Shown here in pieces: positions 16,379 through 18,867 of a DNA stretch of 18,867 nucleotides (position 1 is its first letter; each line of letters begins with the position of its first letter). The position numbers and the translations under genes are program-made. The notes below the pieces were generated by a model. The model ran no database searches and was not told where the DNA came from. It saw only the letters and a list, made by a program, of their open reading frames with translations. This DNA is from Pinguiococcus pyrenoidosus (taxonomy: Eukaryota > Sar > Pinguiophyceae > Pinguiochrysidales > Pinguiochrysidaceae): NCBI GenBank assembly GCA_019677205.1, contig JAAMXY010000119.1:1-18867 (forward strand). The letters are read 5' to 3'.

Positions 16379-18865
16379 TCATTTGCTGACACTTCCACCT
16401 CTTTGAACATGCTTTCTGGTCATCTCGCCTTTCACTCGCGGAAGCACATGCAGCGTCCGCCCGGCCAGCGCGGACTGCGCCTCCCGGAAGGATTTCTTCT
16501 TCTTCAGGTTCTCGTAGAGGGCATACCACAGCTGCCGATGACCAGTGATGGCCAAGGTGGCCATGGCCAGGGGGTCGCCTAAGGCACCGTCCTCCTGGAG
16601 GTCCGGTCCCGACGACATGTACTTCAGGGTCGTCGAGCTCCTGCGGCCATCTATCTCGCTCTCGTCTTCTCCACTTACAGTATCCTCCTCGTGGGCACCC
16701 AGCTTTCCCCTGACTCGCTCCCAGAAGCTTGCCACGTTCTTCCCAAGGCTTTCTGCGGAGCCTCGTCGCGTGTACGGGACGTCAAAGAGATCTGCCAATG
16801 CCTTGCTAAAGCCCACGATCTCCCCGCTCCCTTCCTCATGTTTCGTGTCCCTTCTTGGCATCTGCACCTCGAGCTTTCGTTGCTCCAATACAGTGTCGTC
16901 CTCAACCGAACTCTCCTCGGGTAGTACCAGAGACCGATCCGTTCGCATGCTGTCCGCCAGCGTGGCTGCCGCACTGGAGATCATCAGCAGCGCCGAGTGG
17001 ATTTGCTCGTCCGTGAAGTCGCTGTCGCTAGCCATCTCGAAGACCCACACGAAGAGGCTCGGGCTTGGACTCGAGCTCGAGGGAGGATTGGAGCTTCCGG
17101 ATTCTGCTACGAGCGTCGTGCCGTCGCCGGACTCCTGGCTCGCCGACCGAAGGGCTTCTGGCACAACGCGAGCTTCCTGGAGTTCGTCCGCGCTGACCTC
17201 GTCGACAACCTTTGCAGCTTCCGTTGCTACGAGATTTTTCGGAAGCGCCTTCTCCGCATCGGTCTCGAGGATCTGTGCACCTGTCGCCTCTTCGCTGGAG
17301 TCCATGGTTGCAACGTCGCCGATGGTACTTTCGCCGTGCGCCACGGGCGCCTCCGTTTGCTGGCTGGGCAACCGCTCCGGCATCGAGACATCGCCAGTTG
17401 GTACACTTTCGGTGGCGGGTGCTTCGGCAGCAGCGGAGGCCTGAAGCGGAGTCGTTCCGGTGGTGTTTCCAGCTTCAGCAGCAGCCGGTGCCGGCTCAAC
17501 AGCAGCGATGGCCGGCTCAACGGCAACGGTGGCTGAGTCAGTGCCAACGGTGGCCGGCTCAACAGCAACGGTGGCCGGCTCCACAGCAACGGTGGCCGGC
17601 TCCACAGCGACGGTGACTGACTCAGTGCCAACGGTGGCTGGCTCCACAGCAATGCCGCCAGCCTCAGCTGCAGCGGTGACTGGCTGCTTGGATTTCTCCT
17701 CCTCCTCCTCCTCAAGCTTCACGTTCACACCCGACGTCTCGGTGGCCAACGCTGTCTCAATTGCCGTCGAGGGCAGAGGACTGAGTTCTTCAGACGCTTT
17801 GATTGGCTCTGACGCAGCCTCCGCGTCTGCTTTGGACCCGACGAAGCCAAGCAAGGCTGCCTTCGACGTCTTCGACAACTTCTGAAAGTCGAAAGAAAAC
17901 CTGCTCAAGCTGCCAAGGGGCTTTTTCTCCTCCAAGCTTTGCGCTTCAGCTTTCTCAGCCAGATCTGGCATCGGTGGCGAAGCGGCCACCGATGCGACGG
18001 CTACCTCGTCCTTGACGAAACTAGCATCCTCGCGATCGTCGGTCAATTGCTTGTCGTCGGAGTTAGCCGATTCGGGTTCAACCACATCAGCAGGCTTCGC
18101 CTGTTCCTCGCCGACAGCCCCAGAGCTGAAGAGGCGACGGCGGAGGGACTGAAAGGTTCCCATCTCTTCGGCCTCTGGCTGATCCTCTGTCTCCTTCTCT
18201 TCTTTAACTGCTTCCACCCCTTCTGCATTGTCTTCCTTTTCTTCTTCTGGAACTACAGTCTCTTCGGCTTCTGGCGCGGCCACGTTTTCCGCTTCTGGCA
18301 GCGCAACAGGCTCCGCAACGTTGTCCGCTTCTGGTGCGGCAACGTTCTTTGCTTCAAGCCCTGCGGCCTCTTCAGCTTCCGGCGCTGCGATAATCTCGGC
18401 TTCCGGCGCTGCGATATTCTCGACTTCTGCCGCTGCAGCACTCTCCGCCACGGGCGCCGCAGCACGCTCTACTCCGGTCTCAGCTTCCGCGGTACTCTCC
18501 ACTCCGGCCTCAGCTTCCGGCGCCGCAGCCGTTTCAGCATCTTCAGCATCTTCAGCGTCTTCAGCATCTTCAGCATCTTCAGCATCTTCAGCATCTAGCA
18601 CACCAGCGGTTTCAGCATCCGGTACTGCAACGTTGTCAGCTTCCGGCACCACGACGTTCTCAGCCTCCGAATCGGCAACGCTATCAGTGCCCGGCATCGG
18701 AACACTGTCAGCTTCAGTCTCTTTCGTCTCTGCAGGAGCGTCGACCTTCTCGGCTTCCACAGCTACCAATTCCGACTGAGGGATTGGCTCGACGACAGCT
18801 TCCGCTTCTTCCATAGTGCTCAAGGCATCCAGCTTTGCCGCGTCGAGGGAGACAGGCGTGATCTC
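16379..18865 (-). CDS. Repetitive acidic Ala/Glu/Val-rich protein, 5'-truncated, unknown function
   Basis: The frame is open from the right window edge to a stop at 16379-16381. The first ATG is at 18814, but coding-like residues (EITPVSLDAAKLDALS) continue upstream of it, so the gene may start outside the window. Numbered from codon 18823, residues ~25-200 are imperfect repeats of the type (E/D)NVAAPEAE, with a perfect run of seven DAE-type triplets near 76-96. Residues ~388-445 repeat VAVEPAT in 7-residue steps. From about 590 to 814 the sequence is less repetitive and may fold (FVWVFEMASDSDFTDEQIHS, FSKALADLFDVPYTRRGS, ITGHRQLWYALYENLKKKKS). The tail is basic. No signal peptide or family is seen. 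The bulk should be intrinsically disordered and highly acidic. Two TRRGS/GRRSS-like sites could be kinase targets. It converges with the methionine-salvage gene, ends 145 bp apart. Confidence 0.75.
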   Translation of the reverse strand, partial: EITPVSLDAAKLDALSTMEEAEAVVEPIPQSELVAVEAEKVDAPAETKETEADSVPMPGTDSVADSEAENVVVPEADNVAVPDAETAGVLDAEDAEDAEDAEDAEDAEDAETAAAPEAEAGVESTAEAETGVERAAAPVAESAAAAEVENIAAPEAEIIAAPEAEEAAGLEAKNVAAPEADNVAEPVALPEAENVAAPEAEETVVPEEEKEDNAEGVEAVKEEKETEDQPEAEEMGTFQSLRRRLFSSGAVGEEQAKPADVVEPESANSDDKQLTDDREDASFVKDEVAVASVAASPPMPDLAEKAEAQSLEEKKPLGSLSRFSFDFQKLSKTSKAALLGFVGSKADAEAASEPIKASEELSPLPSTAIETALATETSGVNVKLEEEEEEKSKQPVTAAAEAGGIAVEPATVGTESVTVAVEPATVAVEPATVAVEPATVGTDSATVAVEPAIAAVEPAPAAAEAGNTTGTTPLQASAAAEAPATESVPTGDVSMPERLPSQQTEAPVAHGESTIGDVATMDSSEEATGAQILETDAEKALPKNLVATEAAKVVDEVSADELQEARVVPEALRSASQESGDGTTLVAESGSSNPPSSSSPSPSLFVWVFEMASDSDFTDEQIHSALLMISSAAATLADSMRTDRSLVLPEESSVEDDTVLEQRKLEVQMPRRDTKHEEGSGEIVGFSKALADLFDVPYTRRGSAESLGKNVASFWERVRGKLGAHEEDTVSGEDESEIDGRRSSTTLKYMSSGPDLQEDGALGDPLAMATLAITGHRQLWYALYENLKKKKSFREAQSALAGRTLHVLPRVKGEMTRKHVQRGGSVSK
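17500..17655. repeat. 21 bp coding repeat (AVEPATV units) in the acidic protein gene
   Basis: Repeated acagcaacggtggccggctc-type units recur every 21 bp with mild divergence, encoding 7-residue steps on the minus strand. Confidence 0.8.
18533..18595. repeat. Seven tandem 9 bp units (ttcagcatc) in the acidic protein gene
   Basis: Seven head-to-tail copies of ttcagcatc occur, six identical and one with a single A-to-G change. They encode DAE triplets on the minus strand. The near-identity suggests recent slippage expansion. Confidence 0.95.
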
Positions 18866-18867
18866 GG

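Noticed and set aside
18228-18779. Plus-strand Ser/Ala-rich open frame opposite the acidic repeat gene
   Set aside because: The repeat units lack stops on both strands, which keeps this frame open. The minus frame continues with normal coding content beyond the repeats, while this one does not.
1-18867. CRISPR array, insertion sequence or phage-like system
   Set aside because: The repeats present are short coding or slippage tandem repeats without unique spacers, and no transposase, integrase or Cas-like protein is seen.

Overview
This window looks like nuclear DNA of a single-celled eukaryote. It is GC-rich and compact, with about nine protein genes in 18.9 kb. The genes lie on both strands and mostly alternate, in convergent or divergent pairs. 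I resolved short spliceosomal introns of 47-113 bp with GT-AG ends; several acceptors are followed by G. I saw no operons, prokaryotic-style ribosome binding sites, tRNA or rRNA genes, CRISPR arrays or transposons. A plant-like MtnB-MtnC fusion, an EGF-bearing alliinase-type enzyme and a MATE transporter with an N-terminal signal sequence suggest an alga or alga-related protist. An alveolate relative (dinoflagellate or chromerid) or another GC-rich microalga is possible, but I cannot assign it. The gene density is high for a typical free-living dinoflagellate.

Layout, left to right: (1) a 5'-truncated unknown protein on + (2-1402), followed by a purine-rich, repeat-bearing flank. (2) A multi-exon membrane protein gene on - (2604 down to at least 1820), visible only after four small introns are inferred. 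(3) An intronless MATE transporter on + (3004-4512). (4) A 1015-residue coiled-coil/RS-rich protein on - (7722-4675). (5) A membrane-anchored EGF-alliinase on + (8802-10347, one intron). (6) A kelch-repeat protein on - (12722-10561). (7) A small four-exon PH-domain protein on - (13774-12988). (8) A bifunctional methionine-salvage enzyme on + (14713-16233). (9) A repetitive acidic protein on - (edge to 16379).

Convergent gene ends are 145-215 bp apart. Two of the divergent spacers (7723-8801 and 13775-14712) hold conspicuous AT-rich, TATA-like islands in otherwise GC-rich DNA, which may be promoters. Two genes act in sulfur amino acid chemistry: the methionine-salvage fusion and the C-S lyase/aminotransferase-like enzyme. 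They are 4.4 kb apart with unrelated genes between, so I treat this as coincidence. I did not find a clear new multi-gene system. The most useful results are the exon structures, the hidden small-exon gene and several unclassified conserved-looking proteins.
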